Origin: a candidate division WWE3 bacterium
GTDB lineage: Bacteria; Patescibacteriota; WWE3; 2-01-FULL-39-13
Direction: 5' to 3'
Assembly: GCA_027002375.1 (NCBI GenBank)
Contig: JALWZX010000065.1
Location: 1 to 38,936 of the forward strand
Length of the DNA stretch: 38,936 nucleotides
The notes under the pieces are model-generated. The model searched no databases and was not told the origin of the DNA. It saw only the letters and a program-made list of their open reading frames with translations. The position numbers and the translations under genes are program-made. Numbering within the stretch: the first letter of the stretch is position 1; each line of letters starts with the position of its first letter. This document shows, in pieces, positions 20,013-28,646 of the stretch.

Positions 20013-21686
20013 CTACCAGTCAGCGAATTCACCTTTGACTGCTGTTACTGTATCTTGGCCTGTGTACGTACCTGATACTGTACCCGTTGGAATTTCTATG
20101 CCCCACCAAGTATCACCAGTTTCAGGTGTAGTTGTAGTACCAACAGATTTAGTTTTAGCTACGTTTAATTCTGATTCTACATCTGTTGTACTTAAAGCTG
20201 TCGCTGACGAATATGCTACTTGTGATAAATCATAATGCTGTTTGCCGACTGGTATTGTGTGGCCACTGCCATCAGTCATGTCTGTACCTGAGAGCTGTTC
20301 ATCAAGACCTACGTTACCAGTTGCGGTAACCACAGTTGTTTGATCTAGATTACTAGAATTAGTGCCTACTGTTTGCAAACCGTAATCAATAGCAGATGTA
20401 ACATCCATTGCTGTTAAACTATTAACTTCTACACCGCTAGAAGACTCTGTTGAGCCTTGTGCAGAATCATCGTCTGTCGCTAAAACCGTAGCTAACCAAT
20501 TTTCACTTGTGTATTGAGTATTTGTGTCAGTTGGGTCGGCATGGTATTGAAGATCTACTGTACAACTATATGTTGCACCTGCACCAGTGCATGAAGTTTG
20601 TGTACAAGACTTTACAGGATAGCAACTATCGTAATCTTCTTCACCTGTTGTATCACAAGAAGAGTACCCAACACCTGATCTGTATAAACTTGTTACAACT
20701 GTTGGTATTTCCGTTGTATTACAGCCATTATTATCTGTTACATCAGCAGTGATAGTCGCCGAATAAGTAGCACTTTCATTTAAATTTATATCATTACCGC
20801 TATCAATAACAACATTAGATATAACTGGGTTTACATTGCTTACAACATATGAATTGTTTGTTCCTTGGTTAGTATCTGTCGAGGGTAAGTAATGCTGGTC
20901 TACTAAGTAAACGTAAGCATCATAAGTATCATCAGCTGTTGGTATCGGTACTGTATAAGAACATGATGGGGAATCAGCAACAAATGCACTAGCGCACCAT
21001 CTATCTGAGGCTCCACCATCGCAGTCATCCGCCGTTATACCTGCAGTTTTACATACAATCAATTTAACTGTATCTGCTGTTGTTGCCGTATCAGGGTCAG
21101 TTGTAGATGCGTTTGTTGACCAAGTTACATCTTCACCGGGGTTCTTAGGACCATCATTTGAAATTGTATCAAATACAGGTGGGTGGTTTACACTAAAAGG
21201 TGAGCCACTACTACCTGAACCTTGATTTGCACTCGAACATTGTGCAGATGAAGAGTTGCTATCACATACAAATGCATACCAATCATAACTTTCATTTGTG
21301 TCCGTTGCTTGTACTGTATAACTACATGTTGCCTGACTGCCTGATGTGGTAGAACTGCTTATACACCATTGACCACTATCGCATGTTGGTGCACCGCCAT
21401 TCGTTGCTGTTACTGCATTGGTTTTACAAATTATCAAATAATAATCTTCTAGGTTTGGATCGTTCGCAGTAGCCTCAAAAGTTACATCAGACCCGACATC
21501 TGTTGGTGTGGTATCATCACTAGCGGGGTTTTCAGTTGCGTTACCTGAAAAAGAAGGTGGTGTATTCCCAACTGTAACAGAGGTAGTTACCGTATCTGCT
21601 TCTAATTTTTGCGCATTATGTAAAAACAGCAATGCGATTGTTATAGTAATAAGTAGCAAAAAGGTTCTTTGTTTGAATTTATACAT
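20013..21686 (-). CDS. Secreted 557-aa Cys-containing repeat protein
   Basis: The signal peptide begins MYKFKQRTFLLLITI and is followed by two Ig/cadherin-like repeats. Each has a conserved Cys pattern (IICKT...CDSGQWCISS...CSYTV and IVCKT...DRWCASA...CSYTVP), probably forming disulfides outside the cell. The C-terminal half (about nt 20016-20845) is a module shared with the 1592-aa protein: an SGNDIxL opening, an LxRSGV strand, a Cys cluster, and a final WWGIEIPTGTVSGTYTG segment. I prefer the ATG at 21686; a TTG seven codons upstream gives a less typical n-region. First gene of the minus-strand surface series; a weak TTGTAG-N16-TAAATA promoter sits just upstream. Function unknown; likely surface-exposed. 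Confidence 0.75.
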   Translation of the reverse strand: MYKFKQRTFLLLITITIALLFLHNAQKLEADTVTTSVTVGNTPPSFSGNATENPASDDTTPTDVGSDVTFEATANDPNLEDYYLIICKTNAVTATNGGAPTCDSGQWCISSSTTSGSQATCSYTVQATDTNESYDWYAFVCDSNSSSAQCSSANQGSGSSGSPFSVNHPPVFDTISNDGPKNPGEDVTWSTNASTTDPDTATTADTVKLIVCKTAGITADDCDGGASDRWCASAFVADSPSCSYTVPIPTADDTYDAYVYLVDQHYLPSTDTNQGTNNSYVVSNVNPVISNVVIDSGNDINLNESATYSATITADVTDNNGCNTTEIPTVVTSLYRSGVGYSSCDTTGEEDYDSCYPVKSCTQTSCTGAGATYSCTVDLQYHADPTDTNTQYTSENWLATVLATDDDSAQGSTESSSGVEVNSLTAMDVTSAIDYGLQTVGTNSSNLDQTTVVTATGNVGLDEQLSGTDMTDGSGHTIPVGKQHYDLSQVAYSSATALSTTDVESELNVAKTKSVGTTTTPETGDTWWGIEIPTGTVSGTYTGQDTVTAVKGEFADW

Positions 21687-21697
21687 ATTTATAGCAA

Positions 21698-21725
21698 TAT
21701 TTAACAACTTATCATTAGACTACAA
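21698..21725 (-). promoter_or_regulatory. Possible promoter of the minus-strand surface operon
   Basis: TTGTAG (21720-21725), a 16-nt spacer and TAAATA (21698-21703). This predicts a start about 5 nt before the ATG at 21686. It is weak but matches the near-leaderless spacing seen elsewhere in the window. Confidence 0.35.
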
Positions 21726-21827
21726 AAACTTTCGAATAATTTCTACTATGTAAAATTACTATATACATTTTTTTGAATCAAAAAATGCATAAATTGGTTT
21801 ATAAACATATTATTTGCGTGTGTTTTT

Positions 21828-21836
21828 TGGTATAAT
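21828..21836 (+). promoter_or_regulatory. Perfect extended -10 promoter, near-leaderless
   Basis: TGGTATAAT is a perfect extended -10 (TGnTATAAT). No good -35 is seen, as expected for extended -10 promoters. Ten bases separate it from the ATG at 21847, so the predicted 5' leader is only about 4 nt. Confidence 0.7.
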
Positions 21837-21846
21837 TTAACTTGTA

Positions 21847-24800
21847 ATGAAAATAAAAAACCTGTCCAAAATATGTGCTTTCACATTAGTTGCACTTTTG
21901 ATATTTTTAGTAATCATTTTCGTATCTACAGATTTAGTATTTTCATATAATGATTTAAATTTGCAGAATATTTGGACTAAAACATTTGGTGGTACTAGCA
22001 CAGACGAGGGAAATGCAATAATAATGGGCTCAGATGGGTCTGTATACGTTACTGGGTCATTCAGAAGTACAGTGGACTTTGACCCTTCTAATGATGTCGA
22101 TGAGCACATATCTAATGGTTCATATGATGTATTTATAACCAAGTATGAATCAGATGGAACTTATGAATGGACTAAAACATTTGGTGGTAGTGGCAGTGAT
22201 AAAGGCTATTCAGTTACATTTAGTAATGGTTCAATATATATTATAGGCACATTTTCGAATACAGTAGATTTCGACCCTTCTAGTGGTGTTGACAATCATA
22301 CTTCTAACGGATCTTATGATGTGTTTGTTTCGAAATATCAGTCAGATGGAACTTATGAATGGACTAAAACGTTTGGAGGTAGTAATGCTGACAAAGGATA
22401 TTCAATTACTGCTAGCGATAATGTTTTATATGCTGTTGGAACATTTTCAAATACTGTAGATTTTGACCCAACAACTACTACAGATAATCACGTCTCAAAT
22501 GGATACTATGACGTATTTATAACAAAATACCAGGCAGATGGCACATACGTGTGGACTAGAACTTTTGGTGGTACTAGTTTAGACTATGGTAGTTCCATCA
22601 AAGTAAAAGGAAATTATTTTTACGTTGTTGGATCCTTTAACAATACGGTAGACTTTGATCCAAGTGACAGTGTAGATAGTTATACATCTAACGGCTTAGT
22701 TGATGCTTATATCGTTAAATATCAGTCAGACGGATCTTATCAGTGGACAAAACCATTTGGAGGTGTAGGTTATGATTATGCGAACGAGTTGGTCATTAGT
22801 TCAGATGACGCTTTGTATATTACAGGAGTCTTTCAAAATACAGTGGATTTCGATACTAGTACTGGTGTAGATAATCACACTTCTAATGGATCATATGATT
22901 CGTATGTTATTAAGTACAATTCAGATGAAATATATTCATGGGCTAGAACGTTTGGTGGAGCTGGTACTGATCATTACTCAAACATATGTGTATACAATGA
23001 TAATATCTACTTGACTGGAGAGTTTTCTAGTTCGTTTGATTTTGATCCAACTGAAGATGAAGATATACATGCAACAAACGGAACGAGCGATATATACATT
23101 ACGAAGTATAAAACAAATGGCGAATACAAGTGGACGAAAACATTTAATGGGTCCATTTATGGCGATGAAAAAAGTAATGCTATTATCGCAGGTACTAACG
23201 GTTCCATATATTTAATTGGCTCTTTTGAAGATACAGTAGATTTTGATTCCACATTCAAGGTTAATAATAAATCATCAAATGGTAACGTCGATAGTTTTAT
23301 ATCTAAGTACACAGAGGAGCCTTCACCATACGTAACAATCAATAGATTTCCACAAGATACCACAAGAGATAATACACCTGAAATAATTATACAAGTAGAT
23401 TCTTCTGTACCATTGAGCAATGTATCTTATAATTTAGAAAACATAAACAATTCTGATGATTGTACGTTTTTAAGACAAATTGAGTCTAATCAAAGTCTTT
23501 ATTCATGTAATATAGATAGCGAATTAGATGATAACAGATATTATACAATAAATATCTTTGCGTTAGACAACAATAACAATGGGTCAGATTTGACTGATTA
23601 CAAGTTTCTAGTAGATCATACTAGTGAAAAAGATTTATATTATGTTGATACAACTTTGATAGAGACAGGTTCTTCTACTACTGCTGAAGCCAATGCTATT
23701 GATAATGACGCATTATATACAATTGGAATTTTTACAGATACAGTAGACTTCGACCCAACAAGTGGTGTAGACGAACATACCTCAAATGGAAATAAAGACG
23801 TATATGTGTATAAGGTAAAGCATGATGGTACATACGAATGGACAAGAGCTTTTGGGGGTACTGGTAATGATTATGGGAAATCAATAGCAATCTCAGCAGA
23901 TGCTGTTTATATGACGGGGTATTTTATGGGTACAGTTGATTTTGATCCAACAGATGAGACAGATGAATATACATCTGTTGGTAGTAATGATGTATATGTA
24001 ACAAAATATAAAAAAGATGGTACATATGAATGGACAAAAGTTTTTGGTGGTATTGGTAGTGATGCTGGATATTCTATTTCTTTACAGGCAGATAATGTGT
24101 ATATAACCGGTAATTTTAGTGATACTGTAGACTTTGACCCAACTAGTAATGTAGACAATAATACATCTATTGGTGGTACTGATATTTTTGTTGCTAGATA
24201 TAGTTCAGATGGTACATATGAATGGGTTAAGACCTTTGGTGGTACTAATTCAGATACAGGAGTTTCAATAGCAACTGATGATAATTATATATTTTTGACT
24301 GGTAATTATTATGACACAGTAGACTTCGACCCAAGTGATGATGTAGATAACCATACATCTAATGGTGATTCTGATGTTTTTGTATCTAGTTATGCTTTAA
24401 ACGGTATATACAAATGGGCAAGAACTTTTGGAGGTACAGAATACGATGCTACACAATACATATATGTTGACTCAGGTGATATATATATAACAGGAAGTTT
24501 CGCCAATACAGTAGATTTCGATCCGAGTGGTGATGTAGATAATCACACATCTAATGGTGATTTAGATATTTTTATTACTAAATATAATTCAGGTGGTACA
24601 TATAAGTGGGCTAAAACTTTTGGTAGTAGTGAATACAATGATTACGGATATTCAATAGCTTCTGCAATAGATGGTATATACGTAAGTGGTACTGTTAACA
24701 ATTCAGATCAAGTGGATTTTGATCCCTCAAATGATGAGGACATCTATAATATTTCCGGTATAGATGTATTTATATCTAAGTATGATACAGATGGGGGATA

Positions 24801-26100
24801 CGAATGGTCTAAAGTTTTTGGAGATTTTGGTGATGTAAGCGGTGGACACATTGTTAGTACAAATAATCTTGTGTATACATCCGGGCACGTAAATTATGGC
24901 AGAGTCGTTGATTTTGATCCAAGCGATGATACAGACTATTATCAAGCTGAAAGTTCTCAAGCAAGTTTTATATCAAAATATACGTACGATGAATTACCGA
25001 CAGAAATATTTCTAGAAAATATTGAGTTGAATCCACCATATAGACAACAAACAAGTTTTACATTAACGGGGAATTTAACAGAGAATCTAGGTATTATATT
25101 TGATTTACAATATCAATTAGATAATAGTGGTATTTGGACATCATGTCAGGCAGATGATGGTGAATTCGATGAAAAGAACGAAAGTTTTACATGTGCAATC
25201 ACTGGACTAGATGATGGTACTCATTCTATTAAACTAAGATCTGTTGACTCGAACAACAATTATACAGGTGCTGGCGATTATGCTATCACGAATTATAAGG
25301 TAGATACAACGAAGCCTAGTAATGATGTAGATAACACCGATTATGAGATAACCAAAATAAGTGGAAATCATATTCAAGATGACGATAAAAAGAGGGATGA
25401 CTATAGAAGAATAGAAAGTCTAAAGAACAAACCAACTATAAAATTTGAAACCATTGCAGATGTTGTAAGCGGAATCAAAAAATATGAAATAAGAATTACT
25501 AAAACTAATAAAGTAGGTAGAAAGAAAGATAACGATTACACTTACATTGGTGACATACCAGCAAATTCTCCTAATGATGGTAAAGATAGGGAACGTGATG
25601 GGGTAGTTATAAAATACGATGGTGATTACATAACAGTTGAACCAAAAGATAATAAATATAAATTAGATAGTGGAAGATCTTATTACATAAAAGTTAGAGC
25701 TTACGATGAAGCAAATAATTTTGTTGATAGCAAAGAAGTTAAAGTAAATGTTCTTAACGAAGAAGAAAAAGGTAAAGTAGATGTTAAGAATACAAATTTT
25801 GAACTAACTAAAATAAGTAAAATAAGTTATACACCATCTATAGATAGTTATTATTATACTAGTTCAAACATCGTGTTTAAGGGTATCACCAACCAAACTG
25901 GAAATATAAGTGTGTATGTAGATGGTCAGAAGTCTTATGATTCTGTATCTCGAAATAATAAATTTGAAATACGTACTAACTTATCACATGGAGAGCATAA
26001 TATTGAGATAAAGTCTGGAGATAGGGTAGAGAGTTTTAAACTTACTATAGGTGTTGAGAATTTTCCACAATATATACTTCAAATGTATAATTTACAGTGA
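21847..26100 (+). CDS. Secreted 1417-aa SBBP-type double beta-propeller protein
   Basis: A signal peptide (hydrophobic about residues 10-32) is followed by seven SBBP-like repeats (about 38-490), each with W(T/A)KTFGG...D, a VYVTGSF strand and a DFDPxxxVDxHxSNG loop. An Ig-like spacer follows (about 491-593), then seven more repeats (about 594-1045), then Ig-like domains (about 1047-1417). Counting the DFDP-type loops gives 7 + 7, so two seven-bladed propellers are likely. The Asp-rich loops could bind calcium (inference). The last residues show no LPXTG or other known sorting motif. It is divergent from the minus-strand surface operon and has its own extended -10 promoter. It is likely a surface adhesin or scaffold; no enzymatic motif is visible. 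Confidence 0.8.
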   Translation: MKIKNLSKICAFTLVALLIFLVIIFVSTDLVFSYNDLNLQNIWTKTFGGTSTDEGNAIIMGSDGSVYVTGSFRSTVDFDPSNDVDEHISNGSYDVFITKYESDGTYEWTKTFGGSGSDKGYSVTFSNGSIYIIGTFSNTVDFDPSSGVDNHTSNGSYDVFVSKYQSDGTYEWTKTFGGSNADKGYSITASDNVLYAVGTFSNTVDFDPTTTTDNHVSNGYYDVFITKYQADGTYVWTRTFGGTSLDYGSSIKVKGNYFYVVGSFNNTVDFDPSDSVDSYTSNGLVDAYIVKYQSDGSYQWTKPFGGVGYDYANELVISSDDALYITGVFQNTVDFDTSTGVDNHTSNGSYDSYVIKYNSDEIYSWARTFGGAGTDHYSNICVYNDNIYLTGEFSSSFDFDPTEDEDIHATNGTSDIYITKYKTNGEYKWTKTFNGSIYGDEKSNAIIAGTNGSIYLIGSFEDTVDFDSTFKVNNKSSNGNVDSFISKYTEEPSPYVTINRFPQDTTRDNTPEIIIQVDSSVPLSNVSYNLENINNSDDCTFLRQIESNQSLYSCNIDSELDDNRYYTINIFALDNNNNGSDLTDYKFLVDHTSEKDLYYVDTTLIETGSSTTAEANAIDNDALYTIGIFTDTVDFDPTSGVDEHTSNGNKDVYVYKVKHDGTYEWTRAFGGTGNDYGKSIAISADAVYMTGYFMGTVDFDPTDETDEYTSVGSNDVYVTKYKKDGTYEWTKVFGGIGSDAGYSISLQADNVYITGNFSDTVDFDPTSNVDNNTSIGGTDIFVARYSSDGTYEWVKTFGGTNSDTGVSIATDDNYIFLTGNYYDTVDFDPSDDVDNHTSNGDSDVFVSSYALNGIYKWARTFGGTEYDATQYIYVDSGDIYITGSFANTVDFDPSGDVDNHTSNGDLDIFITKYNSGGTYKWAKTFGSSEYNDYGYSIASAIDGIYVSGTVNNSDQVDFDPSNDEDIYNISGIDVFISKYDTDGGYEWSKVFGDFGDVSGGHIVSTNNLVYTSGHVNYGRVVDFDPSDDTDYYQAESSQASFISKYTYDELPTEIFLENIELNPPYRQQTSFTLTGNLTENLGIIFDLQYQLDNSGIWTSCQADDGEFDEKNESFTCAITGLDDGTHSIKLRSVDSNNNYTGAGDYAITNYKVDTTKPSNDVDNTDYEITKISGNHIQDDDKKRDDYRRIESLKNKPTIKFETIADVVSGIKKYEIRITKTNKVGRKKDNDYTYIGDIPANSPNDGKDRERDGVVIKYDGDYITVEPKDNKYKLDSGRSYYIKVRAYDEANNFVDSKEVKVNVLNEEEKGKVDVKNTNFELTKISKISYTPSIDSYYYTSSNIVFKGITNQTGNISVYVDGQKSYDSVSRNNKFEIRTNLSHGEHNIEIKSGDRVESFKLTIGVENFPQYILQMYNLQ

Positions 26101-26146
26101 TAAAGAAGTAGGGAATGTGTATTTGTTGCACTTGTATAAGTGCTAA

Positions 26147-26180
26147 ATTAAAAAAAGAGGCACGGGCGTGAGCCCGTGCC
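26147..26180 (-). terminator. Strong intrinsic terminator after rplL
   Basis: A perfect 9-bp GC-rich stem (GGCACGGGC / GCCCGTGCC, loop GTGA, 26159-26180) is followed on the minus strand by a run of T (complement of A at 26150-26156). It ends the ribosomal-protein block. On the + strand the same stem is followed by TTCTTAACTT and may also end the 1417-aa gene. Confidence 0.85.
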
Positions 26181-26194
26181 TTCTTAACTTAATG

Positions 26195-26214
26195 CCGACT
26201 GCATAAGCTGTCGG
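26195..26214 (-). other. Second hairpin directly downstream of rplL
   Basis: CCGACTGC-ATAA-GCTGTCGG, an 8-position stem with one T-T mismatch, 4 nt beyond the rplL stop codon and before the terminator. It may protect the mRNA 3' end or act as a processing site; this is inference. Confidence 0.5.
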
Positions 26215-26218
26215 TGTT

Positions 26219-26689
26219 TTACTTTAGTTCAACTGTTCCTCCAGCTTCTTCTAATTTCTTCTTAGCTTCTTCAGCTTCTTCTTTCTTAGCACCCTCTAAT
26301 ATAACCGCATCTGCAGTTTCGGCTAAATTCTTTGCCTCAACTAGCCCAAGATTTTGGTTTAACTCTCTAATTACCTTAATAACTGCGATTTTTTTGTCTC
26401 CTGCACTCTTAAGTACGACATCGTATGCGGATTTCTCTTCTTCTGCTTCTTCACCACCAGCAGTGCCTGTTGCACCAGCAACTCCTGCTACCATCATTGG
26501 TGCTGAAGCAGATACACCAAACTTATCTTCTAAAGCCTTTACTAAGTCAGATAGTTCTAAAACGGTCATGCTTTCTACAATTTCCATAACTTTTTTACCA
26601 TTGTCTGATAATTTCACTTCTTCTTTTGTTTCTGTTGCTGTTGCTGTATCTTGTACTTCTGGTTCTTTTTTTTGTACTTCATCTGCCAT
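26219..26689 (-). CDS. rplL: 50S ribosomal protein L7/L12
   Basis: Stalk protein of the large subunit that recruits translational GTPases. It shows the N-terminal dimerisation/L10-binding helices (about residues 28-62: VMEIVESMTVLELSDLVKALEDKFGV), an Ala/Gly hinge (MVAGVAGATGTAGG), and the conserved C-terminal domain (KKIAVIKVIRELNQNLGLVEAKNLAE). At 156 aa it is longer than the usual 120-130 because of an acidic/Thr-rich N-terminal extension of about 25 residues. It has a textbook Shine-Dalgarno, one of only two seen in the window, 145 nt after rplJ. Confidence 0.98.
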   Translation of the reverse strand: MADEVQKKEPEVQDTATATETKEEVKLSDNGKKVMEIVESMTVLELSDLVKALEDKFGVSASAPMMVAGVAGATGTAGGEEAEEEKSAYDVVLKSAGDKKIAVIKVIRELNQNLGLVEAKNLAETADAVILEGAKKEEAEEAKKKLEEAGGTVELK

Positions 26690-26696
26690 ACTTTAT

Positions 26697-26705
26697 TCAC
26701 CTCCT
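26697..26705 (-). promoter_or_regulatory. Strong Shine-Dalgarno of rplL
   Basis: AGGAGGTGA read on the minus strand, 7 nt before the rplL ATG. It stands out because nearly all other genes here lack such a site. This fits the need to make L7/L12 in excess over L10 from the same operon. Confidence 0.85.
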
Positions 26706-26834
26706 AAGTGACTATGTAAATGTTAATTGATTACAATTCAACCAACAATTATTGCATTTTGTCTTTTGTTTAATAACGATATATCTAAACTAATTGTAAC
26801 TATTTTAGTACTCAAAATTGATTTTGTTTCAAAT

Positions 26835-27374
26835 TTATTCCTTTTGATTTTTAATTTCACCCAACACTCTTACAAATTTTGATTGAATTCCACCTAAAAC
26901 ATAGGTAAAACCACGAATAGGTGATGCAAATCCGCCAACAACCTGTGCAAGCAATTCATCTCTAGAAGGCAATTTCGACAATTCTTCAACTTTTTCTTTA
27001 GTAATTAACTCATTATTTAAGATGCCTAGTGTTATTTCTCCTTTTTCATTCTTTTTAATAAATGTAAATAATTCTTTTAATGGGGAAATTACATCTTTAT
27101 TATTAGGTATTAGTATTGCATTTTGACCGACTAGATCGTCTTTTAATGAGATACCTATATTGTCTAATACTCTTTTAATAAGTGTATTTTTCGCAATTTT
27201 CAATTTCGCATCATACTCAAAGAGTTTAGATCTTAATTCGTTTATTTCATTTGCCGAAATGTTTGTATAGTTAAAAACTACACTAGTTGCCGAGCCTTCT
27301 GTATCGCCTGTTTGTGACAATTGAACAGTAAGGTCATTAACGATTTGTTTCTTTTTTTCTAAATTTTGTGACAT
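26835..27374 (-). CDS. rplJ: 50S ribosomal protein L10
   Basis: Base of the ribosomal stalk; binds 23S rRNA and carries L7/L12 dimers on its C-terminal helix. The 179-aa protein has the family pattern: an N-terminal KKKQIVNDLTVQL helix, VVFNYTNISANEINELRSKL, then LKIAKNTLIKRVL, a mid KEKVEELSKLPSRDELLAQVVGGFASPIRGF segment typical of bacterial L10, and a short C-terminal helix. There is no Shine-Dalgarno. The 144-nt spacer from rplA holds folded RNA that may be an L10-type autoregulatory leader. Confidence 0.97.
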   Translation of the reverse strand: MSQNLEKKKQIVNDLTVQLSQTGDTEGSATSVVFNYTNISANEINELRSKLFEYDAKLKIAKNTLIKRVLDNIGISLKDDLVGQNAILIPNNKDVISPLKELFTFIKKNEKGEITLGILNNELITKEKVEELSKLPSRDELLAQVVGGFASPIRGFTYVLGGIQSKFVRVLGEIKNQKE

Positions 27375-27390
27375 TTTTTGGATAATTATT

Positions 27391-27469
27391 GAAACTTCGC
27401 AAAAAAATTGAAAAGTTTCTAGTTCTATACAGGGTGAACTTTTAACTTAGGGCCCCGTAGTCTTTGAAC
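27391..27469 (-). promoter_or_regulatory. Possible L10-leader-like structured RNA upstream of rplJ
   Basis: Two nested/adjacent structures are seen on the minus strand. At 27422-27469, an outer GTTC/GAAC pairing encloses AAAGACTA on one side and TATA on the other, then CGGGG/CCCTG. The layout resembles the kink-turn stem of the bacterial L10 leader. At 27391-27419, GAAACTT/AAGTTTC forms a 7-bp hairpin 17 nt before the rplJ ATG. The position is right for L10 autoregulation, but the match to the known consensus is loose. Confidence 0.35.
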
Positions 27470-27518
27470 AATGTTTATAATATCATCTAATTAAATAAAC
27501 GCAATAGCTTTTCTGCTC

Positions 27519-28445
27519 TTACTGTGTAACTTTTATGCTAGGACTCATTGTTGTTTTTACATAAATGCTTTGTATAAACTTTTTCTTCGTCTTTAACGGT
27601 TTGTTTTTCTCAACCTCGGCAAGCAAAAAGTTAATATTTTTTACCAAATCGTCTGTAGAAAAGTCTATTTTGCCAACGACTTGATGTAGAACCGCGTGTG
27701 CAGATTGGTTTCTTATCTCAATTTGTCCCTTTGAAAATTGCTCGATTGCTTTGTCGATATTACTTGTTACAGTACCATTCTTAGGCGATGGCATAGCGCC
27801 TTTAGGTCCTAAAACTCTAGCTGTTTTTGCAACATCCTTCATGAATTCAGGTTTGGTGATTACAACATCGAAATCTTTTCCAGGTACAAATTTGCCTTTA
27901 ACAATTTCATCAACAACAGATTTGTCTCTATATATAACATTGTCCTTCTTACCGCTAGTATCATCAGAAATTACTAAAACTGTAACAGATTTGCCTGTTC
28001 CATGGGGTAGGGTGGTAGTAAATCTGATTCTTTGATCATTGTTATTGGGGTCAATGCCTAAATTAACATGAATTTCAACTGATTCATTAAAATTAGCAAG
28101 TTTTAATCCTTTCAATATTTTTATTGCACTAACTAAATCATATGTTTTACTCTTATCAATTTTTTTCAGAGCGTCTTTATATTTTTTTCCTCTTTTTCTT
28201 TTTTGTTTGTTCGATTTTGGGGAATTTTTAGCTTTTACTTCTTCTTTTGCTTTACCTGTTTTATCTACCGCATCCGCATTAACTGTGTCTTCAATGTTTG
28301 CTTGCGTACTTTTTTTTGTTGCAATTTCTTCTTTTACTTGTTCTTTTATCTGCTCGGCAAGATGTTTAGCTTTTTCTGCTTCTAACTTTGCACCTTCTGC
28401 AATTGAACCTAATGTTACTGAGTGATCTACAATTCTTTGTGCCAT
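27519..28445 (-). CDS. rplA: 50S ribosomal protein L1 with long N-terminal extension
   Basis: Forms the L1 stalk near the E site and in many bacteria represses its own mRNA. The core starts at KRGKKYKDALKKIDKSKTYD (about residue 83) and contains the family segments LPHGTGKSVTVLV, FMKDVAKTARVLGPKGAMPSPKNGTV and the terminal IYVKTTMSPSIKV. The core alone is about 225 aa, the usual full length. The preceding 80 or so residues are an extra charged stretch (EGAKLEAEKAKHLAEQIKEQ..., then Lys-rich), predicted helical. The start at 28445 is the first ATG; the frame leads into the core without a break. Spacers are long on both sides (200 nt from rplK, 73 nt or more before structured RNA). Confidence 0.95.
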   Translation of the reverse strand: MAQRIVDHSVTLGSIAEGAKLEAEKAKHLAEQIKEQVKEEIATKKSTQANIEDTVNADAVDKTGKAKEEVKAKNSPKSNKQKRKRGKKYKDALKKIDKSKTYDLVSAIKILKGLKLANFNESVEIHVNLGIDPNNNDQRIRFTTTLPHGTGKSVTVLVISDDTSGKKDNVIYRDKSVVDEIVKGKFVPGKDFDVVITKPEFMKDVAKTARVLGPKGAMPSPKNGTVTSNIDKAIEQFSKGQIEIRNQSAHAVLHQVVGKIDFSTDDLVKNINFLLAEVEKNKPLKTKKKFIQSIYVKTTMSPSIKVTQ

Positions 28446-28578
28446 AATTAATTCATGACTTAGCTTTAACCAACATGTTAAAACGATTCGTCAAATTATT
28501 TAACTAAATATATTTTATGGGAAATTAAAGTTTAATGTATACGTTTTCAACGTTAGAGTAATAGTAATGTTAAAATTT

Positions 28579-28610
28579 ATGATTTGTGTCGTTATCACGA
28601 CACAAATCAT
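28579..28610 (-). promoter_or_regulatory. 14-bp perfect hairpin between rplK and rplA
   Basis: ATGATTTGTGTCGT pairs perfectly with ACGACACAAATCAT around a 4-nt loop, in the 200-nt rplK-rplA spacer. Neither side has a clean T-run, so it is not a classical terminator. It could be an attenuator, an RNase III-type processing site, or a protein-binding hairpin. Confidence 0.6.
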
Positions 28611-28646
28611 GTTGATATAATCTTACAAATACCCTAGATTGGCAAC

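Noticed and set aside
26214..26711. 165-codon open frame on the + strand opposite rplL
   Set aside because: It is an antisense shadow of rplL, composed of Ser/Ala runs that mirror the Glu/Ala/Lys-rich protein.
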